Part shown: piece by piece, positions 5,547 through 11,447 of the stretch | How the letters are laid out: each line of letters begins with the position of its first letter | How positions within the stretch are numbered: position 1 is the stretch's first letter | Source: JACVRU01 sp040905885 | Lineage (GTDB): Bacteria; Actinomycetota; Thermoleophilia; Gaiellales; Gaiellaceae | Assembly: GCA_040905885.1 (NCBI GenBank) | Contig: JBBDQR010000018.1 | Coordinates: 1 to 11,447 of the forward strand | Length of the DNA stretch: 11,447 nt | Direction of reading: 5' to 3' | The notes under the pieces: generated by a model | What the model was told of the DNA's origin: nothing | Seen by the model: only the letters and a program-made list of their open reading frames with translations | Databases searched by the model: none | Made by a program: the position numbers and the translations under genes

Positions 5547-6660
5547 CAGAGGCCGCTCGGCCGATGGGGGCCAGGCGGGGAAGGCGCGCGCCGCCGACCT
5601 CCTTCTGCTCGAGGAGCTCCTGGCGCACCTGCCCGTCGGCATCCTCGTCAACGACGCCGAGACGCTCGAGATCCTGCACGCGAACCCGCCGCTGCCCGGA
5701 TTCCCAGACGAGCACGATGGCCATTACGTCGCCTCCGAGCTCGCGTCGCTCGTCGCGGAGGTGGCCGCGACGGGGAGCCCGCGACACCTGCCCGAGTTCG
5801 GTCGTGACGGCTGGGGGCAAGGACCCCGCTGGTGGAGCGCCAGCCTCCACCGGATCGATACCGACAGCTGGGGTCCGGTTGTGGTTACGCTCGCCCTCGA
5901 CCTCACGGATCAGGTCCGCGGCCGCGATCTCCTCGAGGAGCGCGAGCAGCGGCGGCTCGCTCTCTCGGAGGCGATCGCCGCGGTTTCCGGCCAGAACCTC
6001 GTGGCCTCCCTCCAGCAGGTTGCCGACGCCCTCGTTCCCGCTCTTCCAGTCGACGTGGCCGCGCTCAGGCTGCTCGACGCGGACCGGAAGCTCCATCTCG
6101 TCGCGGCCACCGGCTTTCGCCCCGATGAGATCCGCCGCCTCACGCTCGAGCCGCTCGAGGAACTGCGGATGGAGGCGATGATCGAAGGCCGCCCGCACCC
6201 GCTTGTCGGATCGCTCGGCCTGCGCTGGGTCGAGATCCGCTGGCTGCGAGACCGAGACGACCGCATCGGGACCTTGACTGTCGGCGCGCGCAGCGAGCGG
6301 CGGCTGACCGAGGACGAGCTCGTCCTCCTCGACGACGCGGCAGCGCACCTGACCGCCGGTCTACTGAGCATCGCGCGGGATCCTCGTTTCCTCCGACGTC
6401 GGTCTCTCGAGATCGCGCGCGTCAGTGCCGAGGAGGACGAGCCCCGGAAAGCCTCCGTCAACGGGCTACGACCGCGCGAGCTCGCGATCCTGCGCCTCTA
6501 CGGCGAGGGGCTGGGAACGCACCAGATCGCCGAGATGCTCGTGCTCTCCGCGCACACGGTTCGTACACACGTTAGGAATGCTCTCCGCCGCCTGGGCGTC
6601 AGCTCGCGCCACGAGGCGCTCGAGCTTCTCAAGGGCACCGACACCGATCCCGTCATCTGA
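5512..6660 (+). CDS. PAS-GAF-LuxR transcriptional regulator
   Basis: The product is 382 aa. After a basic, low-complexity leader (1-28) comes a PAS-like sensor at about 30-135 (LLEELLAHLPVGILVNDAET, then WWSASLHRI and VVTLALDLTDQ), a linking helix, a GAF-like domain at about 150-285 (VDVAALRLLDADRKLHLVAATGF, IGTLTVGA) and a LuxR/GerE winged helix at 317-375 (LRPRELAILRLYGEGLGTHQIAEMLVLSAHTVRTHVRNALRRLG). There is no receiver domain, so it senses directly through PAS/GAF or through protein contact. The GTG at 5512 overlaps the KaiC-like gene by 35 bases and has GAAGGG ten bases upstream. No later in-frame start is suitable before the PAS domain. As the last gene of the MerR-KaiC-LuxR operon it is the likely DNA-binding output of the KaiC-like ATPase, or its co-sensor. 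Confidence 0.9.
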   Translation: MSRSSPRNRSTSRGRSADGGQAGKARAADLLLLEELLAHLPVGILVNDAETLEILHANPPLPGFPDEHDGHYVASELASLVAEVAATGSPRHLPEFGRDGWGQGPRWWSASLHRIDTDSWGPVVVTLALDLTDQVRGRDLLEEREQRRLALSEAIAAVSGQNLVASLQQVADALVPALPVDVAALRLLDADRKLHLVAATGFRPDEIRRLTLEPLEELRMEAMIEGRPHPLVGSLGLRWVEIRWLRDRDDRIGTLTVGARSERRLTEDELVLLDDAAAHLTAGLLSIARDPRFLRRRSLEIARVSAEEDEPRKASVNGLRPRELAILRLYGEGLGTHQIAEMLVLSAHTVRTHVRNALRRLGVSSRHEALELLKGTDTDPVI

Positions 6661-6710
6661 GGTCGTAGAGGATCAAGCAAGTCCCTCGGCCTGCATGCCT
6701 CAGCAGAAAG

Positions 6711-6728
6711 GCTGCCTGGTCAGGCAGC
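6711..6728 (+). terminator. Hairpin after the LuxR gene
   Basis: GCTGCCT (6711-6717) pairs with AGGCAGC (6722-6728) around GGTC, 50 bases after the stop of the operon. There is no T tract. It is the only clear hairpin before the attachment region and is the likely end of the operon. Confidence 0.5.
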
Positions 6729-6812
6729 GAGTCGATCCGTCCACGCCGGGCTGAGCGCAAATCGTCTGCTCCCAAGAACAGAACGCGGGTCTTGCGGCGA
6801 TGAAACCTGAGA
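6729..6812. other. Gene-free stretch before the tRNA-Asp half
   Basis: I see no gene or site here. A minus-strand frame crosses it (6988-6653), but that frame is an artefact of reading through the tRNA-Asp fragment and the LuxR stop region. Confidence 0.5.
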
Positions 6813-6854
6813 CGAGAGCGGCGGGACTCGAACCCGCGACCTCCGGCGTGACAG
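6813..6854 (-). pseudogene. tRNA-Asp 3' half (attachment-site remnant)
   Basis: On the minus strand this is tRNA-Asp from the anticodon loop CTGTCAC (6854-6848, anticodon GTC at 6852-6850) through variable loop AGGTC, a perfect T arm (GCGGG TTCGAGT CCCGC), acceptor 3' strand CGCTCTC and discriminator G at 6813. The 5' half is missing: bases beyond 6854 do not pair with the anticodon 3' strand GCCGG, and no GAGAGCG acceptor strand follows at the right distance. This is not a working tRNA. Its 6834-6854 segment is identical to 214-234. By analogy with the tRNA-Sec copies it marks the left end of an element that extends to the right. Confidence 0.8.
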
Positions 6855-6936
6855 CCCGAGCAAGGGCTCCAACGATCTTCCACCCGAGAGCCCGGAAGAG
6901 TCCGATTAGCAGGGACTTCGTGTAGTTTTGACGGCA

Positions 6937-6956
6937 GCGCTTCCACGCGCTTCCAT
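6937..6956. repeat. Tandem 10-bp repeat beside the tRNA-Asp half
   Basis: GCGCTTCCAC and GCGCTTCCAT lie head to tail, 83 bases to the right of the tRNA-Asp half. The arrangement is like the paired units beside the other tRNA fragments and suggests integrase arm sites. The unit is different from the one next to the tRNA-Asp core at 214-234, so the two Asp sites would belong to different elements. Confidence 0.4.
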
Positions 6957-6982
6957 GGGGCTTGCGGAGGGTCCCGCCCCAT
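6955..6982. repeat. Inverted repeat with 7-bp arms
   Basis: ATGGGGC (6955-6961) and GCCCCAT (6976-6982) are perfect inverted repeats separated by 14 bases. The arrangement could be a weak terminator or part of the recombination site. There is no T tract and no gene that clearly ends nearby. Confidence 0.4.
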
Positions 6983-7040
6983 CCACACCCCAGCAGAGCC
7001 GGTGGACGAAACCGTTGAGGTGGAGGCAGTTCCTCGGGTA

Positions 7041-7102
7041 CGGAGCGGCGCAGGAGTCGAACCTACCCACCGACGGGCTACGCCGGCTCACCGGTTTTGA
7101 AG
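7041..7102 (-). pseudogene. tRNA-Sec 3' half, copy 2 (attachment-site remnant)
   Basis: This is the second copy of the selenocysteine tRNA 3' half, with anticodon TCA at 7100-7098, the same T arm, acceptor strand GCCGCTCC and discriminator G at 7041. No CCA follows (the next minus-strand bases are TACC). It differs from copy 1 at three places in this part: 7070 (C for G), 7079 (C for T) and 7086 (G for C). Positions 7070 and 7086 pair with each other in the variable arm, so the two changes keep the stem, and 7079 is in its loop. The 5' half is missing as in copy 1. Confidence 0.85.
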
Positions 7103-7128
7103 CTCTGTTACGAGGGGTCCATCTGAGT

Positions 7129-7158
7129 ACGGAAGCGGGCTTTGGACCCCGCTTCCGT
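7129..7158. repeat. Hairpin next to the tRNA-Sec fragment, copy 2
   Basis: Bases 7129-7139 pair perfectly with 7148-7158 (11 bp) around an eight-base loop. It lies at the same place as the hairpin at 87-120, with compensating base differences. No T tract follows. Confidence 0.7.
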
Positions 7159-7188
7159 CTTGGTAGATGCGGTGGGTTGCGCTGAGAC

Positions 7189-7212
7189 CAGTACCAAGTC
7201 CAGTACCAAGTT
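7189..7212. repeat. Tandem 12-bp repeat, copy 2 (possible integrase arm sites)
   Basis: CAGTACCAAGTC and CAGTACCAAGTT lie in tandem, matching 149-172. They are 87 bases from the tRNA-Sec half in both copies. Beyond them, 7214-7328 has no recognisable gene. Confidence 0.5.
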
Positions 7213-7328
7213 CGTGACTCGCGTGCGCCTTCTCATAGAGCTGTCGACCTCCTTCTCCATCGAGCTTCGCGACGGAGCGCGTCAGCTTCTAGGCGCTTGC
7301 GCGGCCCGGGACTATCGTTGGCCGCGGC

Positions 7329-10076
7329 GTGGCACCTCAGGCGATCATCGGGCGACGGGACGAGCTCGACGCGATCGAGGGCTTCGTCGCAGAGATCGCT
7401 TCGGGATCCGCCGCCCTCGTGCTCGAGGGAGAGGCCGGGTCAGGCAAGACGACGCTCTTGGACGCCGGGGTCGCCGCCGCGCGGGGCCGCGGGTACCACG
7501 TGCTCCGGACGTCTCCGCGGGAAGCAGAGGCACGGCTCGCATTGGCCGGCCTCGCAGACCTGCTCGGGGAAGTCGCGGAGACGCTACTCGCCGACATCCC
7601 GGCAATCCAGCGTCGCGCCCTGGAAGGCGTCCTGCTCATCGGCCCGGTGGCCCCCGACGGGGAGGAACGGGTGATCGGCGCCGCCACGCTGACGACCTTG
7701 CGGCGTCTCGCGAAGGACGTGCCGGTCCTCGTCGCCGCCGACGATCTCCAGTGGCTCGATGCTTCTTCGGCCCAGGCGCTCGCCTTCGCCCTTCCGCGGT
7801 TGGATGCGGAGGCGGTCCGCCTCCTGGCGACGGTTCGGGCGCCCCCGGTTGGAGCCGAGCCGCCCGAGGTCGTCCGCGCGCCGCCGAGGGCGCGGATGCA
7901 GCCGCTCTCGGTTGGCCCGCTGAGCGTCGGCGCGCTCTACGAGCTCGTGCGCGGACGCCTTGGGCTGAGTCTCTCGCGGCCGGCCTTGCTCCGCCTGCAC
8001 GAGCTCTCCGGCGGCAACCCGTTCTTCGCGCTCGAGCTGGCTAGGTCGCTTCCCTCGCCGGAGCCGGTGACGTTCGAGACGCTCGAGCTTCCGCGCAGCC
8101 TCGCTGACCTCGTGCGCGCGCGGACTGCGGACCTGACGAGCGATGCTGCGACGGTCCTCGTCGCTGCGGCAGCGCTCGGCGATCCCGTCCTCGACGCCAT
8201 CGAGCGGGCGCTTCCACATGCAGACGTGATCGCCGCGCTGGAGGAGGCTCAGCGGCGCGGGATCGCCGAAGTTGCCGCCGGGCGCGTTCGGTTCTCGCAT
8301 CCACTGCTCGCGAACTCGATCTACTCGGCCGCTTCTCCGCGCGAGCGCCGCCGCATCCATCGTCGTCTCGCCGGGGCGGTGGCGCACGCCGAGGAGCGGG
8401 CCCGGCACCTCGCCATCGCGGCTGACGGCCCTGATGAACGGGTCGCGCTCGCGCTCGAGGAGGCAGCCCATGAGACCGAGGAGCGTGGGGCACTGACCTC
8501 CGCCGCCGACCTCGCGGCCAAAGCCGTCGAGCTCACGCCGCCGGAGAGTCGCGAGGCACTGCATCGACGGCGGCTCATCGGGGCGCGCTACGCCTTCGCG
8601 GTAGGAAGCACGGCCGCCGCCCAGGAGCTTTTGGAGGCCGGACTTGCCGCTGCTTCACCGGGGTCGAAACGCGCCGAGATCCTCCACCAGCTCGCCCGGA
8701 TCGCCTTCACGCAAGACATCTGGCTCTCCCTCGACCTTGCGCGCCGGGCGGCGGACGAGGCCGTCGACGCGCCGGCGCAGCGGGCTGAGATCCTCGCCGG
8801 CCTGGCAGCCGTGGTCGGGTACCGCGGCGACGGCTACGAGGCCGCGCTCCCGTACGCACGCGAGGCCGTCGAGCTGGCGGAGCGGAGCGGCGATCCCCAC
8901 ATCCTCGCCCGGTCGCTCACGACGTTGGCCGAGGTCGAGAGTGCGCTGGGCCTCGGGATCGACCACGCCGCGTTCGAGCGGGCGGAGGCTCTCGTGGGCC
9001 AGGCGGGGCGCACGCGGTCGACGTACCGTTATTGCCAGGTCCTGGTGGACGCCCGAGAGCACCGCCATGCCCGAGAGCGGCTCGAGCGCCTTGCCGTCCT
9101 CGAACGGGAGCGCTTCGATTCGGGTCTCTGCGGGACGTTGTCGCGGCTCATCTTCGTCGAGTGCGATGAGGGGAACTGGGAGCGCGCACGGCAGCTCGCC
9201 GTCGAAATGGAGCAGGTGACCGAGCAAGTCGGCTGGGAGGCATACCTTCCGGCTGCGCAGGCGCTGCGGGCGTTCGTCGAGACCCTGCTCGGCGACGTCG
9301 AGACGGCACGCCGGCGCGGTCTCGCTGCCCTGGAGCAAACGGAGGCGCGCGGGCGCGTGTCGGGAGCGCCGCTGATGGCGCTCGGCCTGCTCGAGCTCTC
9401 GGTCGAGCGGTACGAGGAGGCGCTCGTCTACCTACTGGAGTCCGTCGCTCGGCATCGCCGGCACGCGATTCGCGAACCGGCCTCCGTCACGAGCGACGCC
9501 GTGGAGGCACTGGCCGCGGTGGGGCGGACGGACGAGGCGGAGACGCTGCTCGCCGAGTTCGAGGAGACGGCCCGCCGGCTCGACCGGCGCTGGGCCCTTG
9601 CCGCCGCCGCTCGGTGCCGAGGACTCGTCGCCGCCGCCCGGGGCGATCTCCACGAGGCCGAGCGCGAGCTCGACGAGTCGGTCCGCCGCTGGGAGGAAGT
9701 GGCCTTCCCGTTCGAGCTGGGCCGGAGCCTGCTCGCGCTCGGGTCCGTGAGGCGGCGGCTGAGGCGGAAGCGCGCGGCCCGCGACGCACTCGGACGGGCG
9801 CTCGAGCTCTTCGAGCGGCTCGGCGCGGCCGTCTGGGCAGAACGCGCCCGCGCGGAGACCGCGCGGATCGGCGGTCGCGCGGCGCCTCGAGACGGCCTGA
9901 GCGGGACGGAAGAGGCGATCGCCGGTCTCGCAGCGGCCGGCAAGTCGAACCGCGAGATCGCCGAAGCGCTCCATCTCAGCCCGCACACGGTGGAGTGGAA
10001 CCTCTCGCGGATCTACCGCAAGCTCGGCGTCCGGTCGCGGACCGAGCTGGCGGCGACGCGCTCGGTCCGCGAGTAA
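7329..10076 (+). CDS. Large ATPase-LuxR (LAL) transcriptional regulator
   Basis: The product is 915 aa, the usual size for LAL/MalT-like regulators. The N-terminal part is an AAA-type ATPase: IIGRRDELDAIEGFV (6-20), Walker A GEAGSGKT (34-41), and Walker B VLVAADDLQWLD (133-144). Residues about 270-850 are helical, with many TPR-like helix pairs (AAELTPPESREALHRR-type, AREAVELAERSGDPHILARSL). Residues 856-915 are a LuxR winged helix (GKSNREIAEALHLSPHTVEWNLSRIYRKLGVRSRTELA). These proteins bind ATP and a small ligand or protein before activating transcription; the ligand here is unknown. The GTG start at 7329 has no ribosome site. A weak -10-like TATCGT at 7313-7318 ends ten bases upstream, so a leaderless start is possible. 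It stands alone, with attachment remnants on its left and a separate operon 54 bases on. Confidence 0.95.
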   Translation: MAPQAIIGRRDELDAIEGFVAEIASGSAALVLEGEAGSGKTTLLDAGVAAARGRGYHVLRTSPREAEARLALAGLADLLGEVAETLLADIPAIQRRALEGVLLIGPVAPDGEERVIGAATLTTLRRLAKDVPVLVAADDLQWLDASSAQALAFALPRLDAEAVRLLATVRAPPVGAEPPEVVRAPPRARMQPLSVGPLSVGALYELVRGRLGLSLSRPALLRLHELSGGNPFFALELARSLPSPEPVTFETLELPRSLADLVRARTADLTSDAATVLVAAAALGDPVLDAIERALPHADVIAALEEAQRRGIAEVAAGRVRFSHPLLANSIYSAASPRERRRIHRRLAGAVAHAEERARHLAIAADGPDERVALALEEAAHETEERGALTSAADLAAKAVELTPPESREALHRRRLIGARYAFAVGSTAAAQELLEAGLAAASPGSKRAEILHQLARIAFTQDIWLSLDLARRAADEAVDAPAQRAEILAGLAAVVGYRGDGYEAALPYAREAVELAERSGDPHILARSLTTLAEVESALGLGIDHAAFERAEALVGQAGRTRSTYRYCQVLVDAREHRHARERLERLAVLERERFDSGLCGTLSRLIFVECDEGNWERARQLAVEMEQVTEQVGWEAYLPAAQALRAFVETLLGDVETARRRGLAALEQTEARGRVSGAPLMALGLLELSVERYEEALVYLLESVARHRRHAIREPASVTSDAVEALAAVGRTDEAETLLAEFEETARRLDRRWALAAAARCRGLVAAARGDLHEAERELDESVRRWEEVAFPFELGRSLLALGSVRRRLRRKRAARDALGRALELFERLGAAVWAERARAETARIGGRAAPRDGLSGTEEAIAGLAAAGKSNREIAEALHLSPHTVEWNLSRIYRKLGVRSRTELAATRSVRE

Positions 10077-10094
10077 GACCACGGGTTCCCCCGG

Positions 10095-10123
10095 TTGTTC
10101 CGTGGCCGCGGGCCGCCTAGCGT
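10095..10123 (+). promoter_or_regulatory. Candidate promoter for a leaderless mRNA
   Basis: TTGTTC at 10095-10100 and TAGCGT at 10118-10123 are spaced by 17 bases. Seven bases then precede the GTG at 10131, so transcription would begin at or next to the start codon. There is no Shine-Dalgarno sequence before this GTG. The geometry matches that before the MerR gene. Confidence 0.5.
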
Positions 10124-10130
10124 CGCGGCC

Positions 10131-10406
10131 GTGGGCTTCTATCTCGTCGAGGAGTACCTTCCCGGAATCAGCGAGCGCGAGCTGCTCCTGACCCGTGAGC
10201 GACTGGAGAGTGCCGTCGCAGGGCTGGCCGGGTCGGGCGACTCGATCCGCTACCTGGGCACGACGTTCATACCGGAGCAGGACACGAGCCTCTCGCAGTT
10301 CGAGGCAGGCTCCCGGCGCGTCGTGGAGCGCGCATGTCGCCGCGCCGGCCTGCGGTCTGCACGCATCTCCGAGGCCCACGCCCTCACAGCAAAGGAGGAG
10401 ACGTGA
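10131..10406 (+). CDS. DUF4242 (nickel-binding SCO4226-like) small protein
   Basis: The product is 91 aa. The start at 10131 (GTG) is preferred because the family pattern begins at once (GFYLVEEYLPGISERELLL) and the promoter geometry fits a leaderless transcript; the frame is open from 10095, but those 12 codons overlap the promoter. The rest fits DUF4242: RYLGTTFIPEQDTSLSQFEAGSRRVVERACRRAGL, which in the family forms a ferredoxin-like dimer. One actinobacterial member, SCO4226, binds nickel. Here His residues are scarce (only one, near the C-terminus), so metal binding is uncertain. The last codons contain the ribosome site of the next gene, and the stop overlaps its start (GTGA), so the two proteins are made together. 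Confidence 0.85.
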   Translation: MGFYLVEEYLPGISERELLLTRERLESAVAGLAGSGDSIRYLGTTFIPEQDTSLSQFEAGSRRVVERACRRAGLRSARISEAHALTAKEET

Positions 10407-11407
10407 ACAGAATCACGGGCATCTGCCTTCTCGCGGCCGTCGCTGCGGTGCCGGGCGTGGCGGCGATCGCCGGGGTCGCCGGCGCCTCCGCCCCCGCTCG
10501 CCCGGGGCTCGAGGGAACGGTCTGGGTCGGGAACCGCGGCCTCCCCGCGGTGGCCGCCTACGACGCGTCGTCGGGCTCCCTGCAGCACACCGTCGCCCTC
10601 GCCGCCCGCGCGAGCGACGTTGCCGCCGGGAAGGGGAAGATCTACGTCGGCGAGGAGGCCGCCAACACGATCGCGGTCATCGACGGCCGCTCGGGCCAGG
10701 TCATCACGCGGATCGCGACCGGCCCGAGACCGCACCACCTCGCGGGAAGCATGGGCGGCAACTATGTGACGTACTCCGCCTTCGCGACCAATCGCGCGGG
10801 CGTGATCGACGTCCGGACCGACGAGCTCCTGGGCGAGTGGGAGACCAGCGCCAGTCCGCTCGCGCGGACGCACGCGTCGGCGTTGTCGACCGACGCGCGG
10901 ACGCTGTACGCGGCGAACGACGGGACGAACGAGATCACCGCGCTCGACACGCAGACGGGCGAGCTGCTGTACAGCATCCCGGTCCCGAGGGCGCACGAGC
11001 TGATCGTGACGGCCGACGGCCGGACGGCGTATGTCTCTTGCCGGAGTGACAACGCGATTCGCGTCGTCGATCTGGAGCAGCGCACGATCGTCGCCGAGCT
11101 CGCGCTCACACTCCCCGACACGTTGCAGCTCAGCCGCAACGGAAAGCAGCTCACCGTCGGGCTTCGCGGGACACCGGCCCAGGTCGCCGTCGTGGACACC
11201 GACTCGCTGGCGGTGACCGCGGTCGTCACGATCCCCGGCACGCTCGCCGGTCACCAATGGACGTCGCCGAACGGCCGCTGGACGTTCGCCGCCTTCGAGG
11301 GGCCCGCTCCCGGAACCGCGGTCATCGACCACGAGCTGAACGAGGTCGTCGACGTCCTTCCGTTTCCGGGCGGCGGCCAGCCCCACGGGATCGACCAGGC
11401 CGGCTGA
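10403..11407 (+). CDS. Secreted YVTN-type beta-propeller protein
   Basis: The product is 334 aa. The GTG start at 10403 follows AAAGGAGGAG at good spacing; an in-frame ATG at 10334 lies inside the upstream gene. Residues 1-32 look like a signal peptide: short positive start (MNR), a long hydrophobic segment and a probable cleavage after AGASA. The mature part is built of about seven repeats of 40-45 residues, each with a strand pair of the kind IYVGEEAANTIAVIDGRSGQ, LYAANDGTNEITALDTQTGE or AYVSCRSDNAIRVVDLEQRT. This is the pattern of YVTN/YncE-type propellers, which often bind ligands or scaffold extracytoplasmic enzymes. The segment GPRPHHLAGSMGG may lie on the propeller face. No catalytic motif is visible. 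It is coupled to the DUF4242 gene. Confidence 0.9.
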   Translation: MNRITGICLLAAVAAVPGVAAIAGVAGASAPARPGLEGTVWVGNRGLPAVAAYDASSGSLQHTVALAARASDVAAGKGKIYVGEEAANTIAVIDGRSGQVITRIATGPRPHHLAGSMGGNYVTYSAFATNRAGVIDVRTDELLGEWETSASPLARTHASALSTDARTLYAANDGTNEITALDTQTGELLYSIPVPRAHELIVTADGRTAYVSCRSDNAIRVVDLEQRTIVAELALTLPDTLQLSRNGKQLTVGLRGTPAQVAVVDTDSLAVTAVVTIPGTLAGHQWTSPNGRWTFAAFEGPAPGTAVIDHELNEVVDVLPFPGGGQPHGIDQAG

Positions 11408-11425
11408 TCACGCAGGATCGACGAG

Positions 11426-11446
11426 CGGGGCCCGGGGGGCGCCCCG
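11426..11446 (+). terminator. GC-rich hairpin after the propeller gene
   Basis: CGGGGC (11426-11431) pairs with GCCCCG (11441-11446) around a nine-base loop, 18 bases after the stop codon. The window ends one base later, so a T tract cannot be seen. Confidence 0.5.
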
Positions 11447-11447
11447 G

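Larger units (their letters stand above)
63..7102. mobile_element. Putative 7-kb element bounded by tRNA-Sec attachment repeats
   Basis: The interval between the two same-orientation tRNA-Sec 3' halves fits one integrated element: the left repeat is the leftover host half, and the right repeat is the half brought by the element, later split from its 5' half by a second related element starting at 7103. Cargo would be the membrane/SRPBCC pair and both signalling operons. Against this, no integrase, excisionase or transfer gene is present, codon use looks like the rest of the window, and the cargo is regulatory and not typical of islands. An old, fixed element or repeated attachment remnants around chromosomal genes are both possible. 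Confidence 0.35.
7041..7213. repeat. Long direct repeat, copy 2
   Basis: This is the partner of 1-173. After the tRNA part it repeats the flank, including the hairpin and the tandem 12-bp units at the same distances. Similarity ends at 7213, and the right side then runs 115 bases to the large LuxR gene. Confidence 0.9.
7088..7288 (-). pseudogene. Possible integrase C-terminal tail (copy 2)
   Basis: A minus-strand frame opens after a stop at 7291-7289 and ends with TGA at 7090-7088, inside the tRNA-Sec half. From 7213 on it matches the frame of copy 1 in length and at both ends (ELGTGLGTGLS at the start, SDGPLVTELQNR at the end). The upstream part includes QLYEKAHASH. It has no start codon with a ribosome site and no integrase catalytic motif (R-HxxR-Y), so at best it is the last piece of a broken integrase gene. 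Confidence 0.35.

Noticed and set aside
3852..5651. 599-aa open frame on the minus strand
   Set aside because: It lies opposite the MerR and KaiC-like genes, has Arg/Glu-rich low-complexity composition and no domain; it is a high-GC shadow.
6813..6900. A complete tRNA-Asp gene
   Set aside because: Only the 3' half is present: the anticodon 5' strand and the GAGAGCG acceptor strand are missing.
6653..6988. 111-aa minus-strand frame containing HAGGRGFESRRSR
   Set aside because: The peptide is a translation of the tRNA-Asp fragment, a well-known source of false proteins, and the frame also runs into the LuxR 3' end.
7142..8044. 300-aa plus-strand frame that starts in the tRNA-Sec repeat
   Set aside because: Most of it overlaps the large LuxR gene in another frame and is Arg/Gly-rich without domain pattern.
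10079..10107. CCACGG / CCGTGG stem after the large LuxR gene as a terminator
   Set aside because: The six-base stem has a 15-base loop and overlaps the candidate -35 element of the next gene, so it is too weak to call.
1..11447. CRISPR array, insertion sequence or transposase
   Set aside because: No regularly spaced repeats and no transposase or integrase catalytic motifs were found in any frame.

Overview
The window is GC-rich throughout, with strong GC bias at third codon positions, ATG, GTG and probably TTG starts, and a gene set that is typical of Actinomycetota: ANTAR, STAS, large ATPase-LuxR regulators, DUF4242 and a two-helix membrane protein beside an SRPBCC protein. The overall flavour suggests Thermoleophilia (Gaiellales or Solirubrobacterales), but that is inference and no species-level marker is present. 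The tRNA fragments described below point to a selenocysteine-using lineage.

Layout. 1-512 has no gene before 513. It holds the 3' half of a tRNA-Sec gene, a covarying hairpin, a 21-base tRNA-Asp core and two sets of tandem 11-12 bp repeats. 513-1315 (+) is a two-gene unit: a small two-helix membrane protein and an SRPBCC protein, closed by a strong hairpin. 1380-3254 (-) is an overlapping operon, STAS protein -> ANTAR protein -> GAF histidine kinase. 3255-3492 is a divergent control region with a perfect 7-7-7 palindrome and a 12-bp tandem repeat. 3493-6660 (+) is an overlapping operon, MerR-pseudoreceiver protein -> two-domain KaiC-like ATPase -> PAS/GAF/LuxR regulator. 6661-7328 has no gene. 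It holds a tRNA-Asp 3' half, a second tRNA-Sec 3' half with its flank, and tandem repeats. 7329-10076 (+) is a 915-aa ATPase-LuxR regulator. 10131-11407 (+) is a coupled pair, a DUF4242 protein and a secreted beta-propeller, with a hairpin at the window edge.

How it fits together. The centre is almost entirely signalling. One divergent intergenic region separates a sensor kinase/STAS/ANTAR set, which suggests phosphorylation-dependent control at the transcript level, from a MerR/KaiC/LuxR set in which a KaiC-family ATPase sits between two DNA-binding proteins. The two sets probably share control sites, and the MerR protein is the obvious candidate binder.

The most unusual feature is the boundary DNA. 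Two tRNA-Sec 3' halves lie 7,040 bp apart in the same orientation. They differ by a compensatory base-pair change in the long variable arm and share about 110 bp of flank ending in a conserved reading frame. This looks like tandem integration of related elements at a selC gene, with the integrases lost. The model predicts an intact tRNA-Sec gene on the minus strand to the right of the window.
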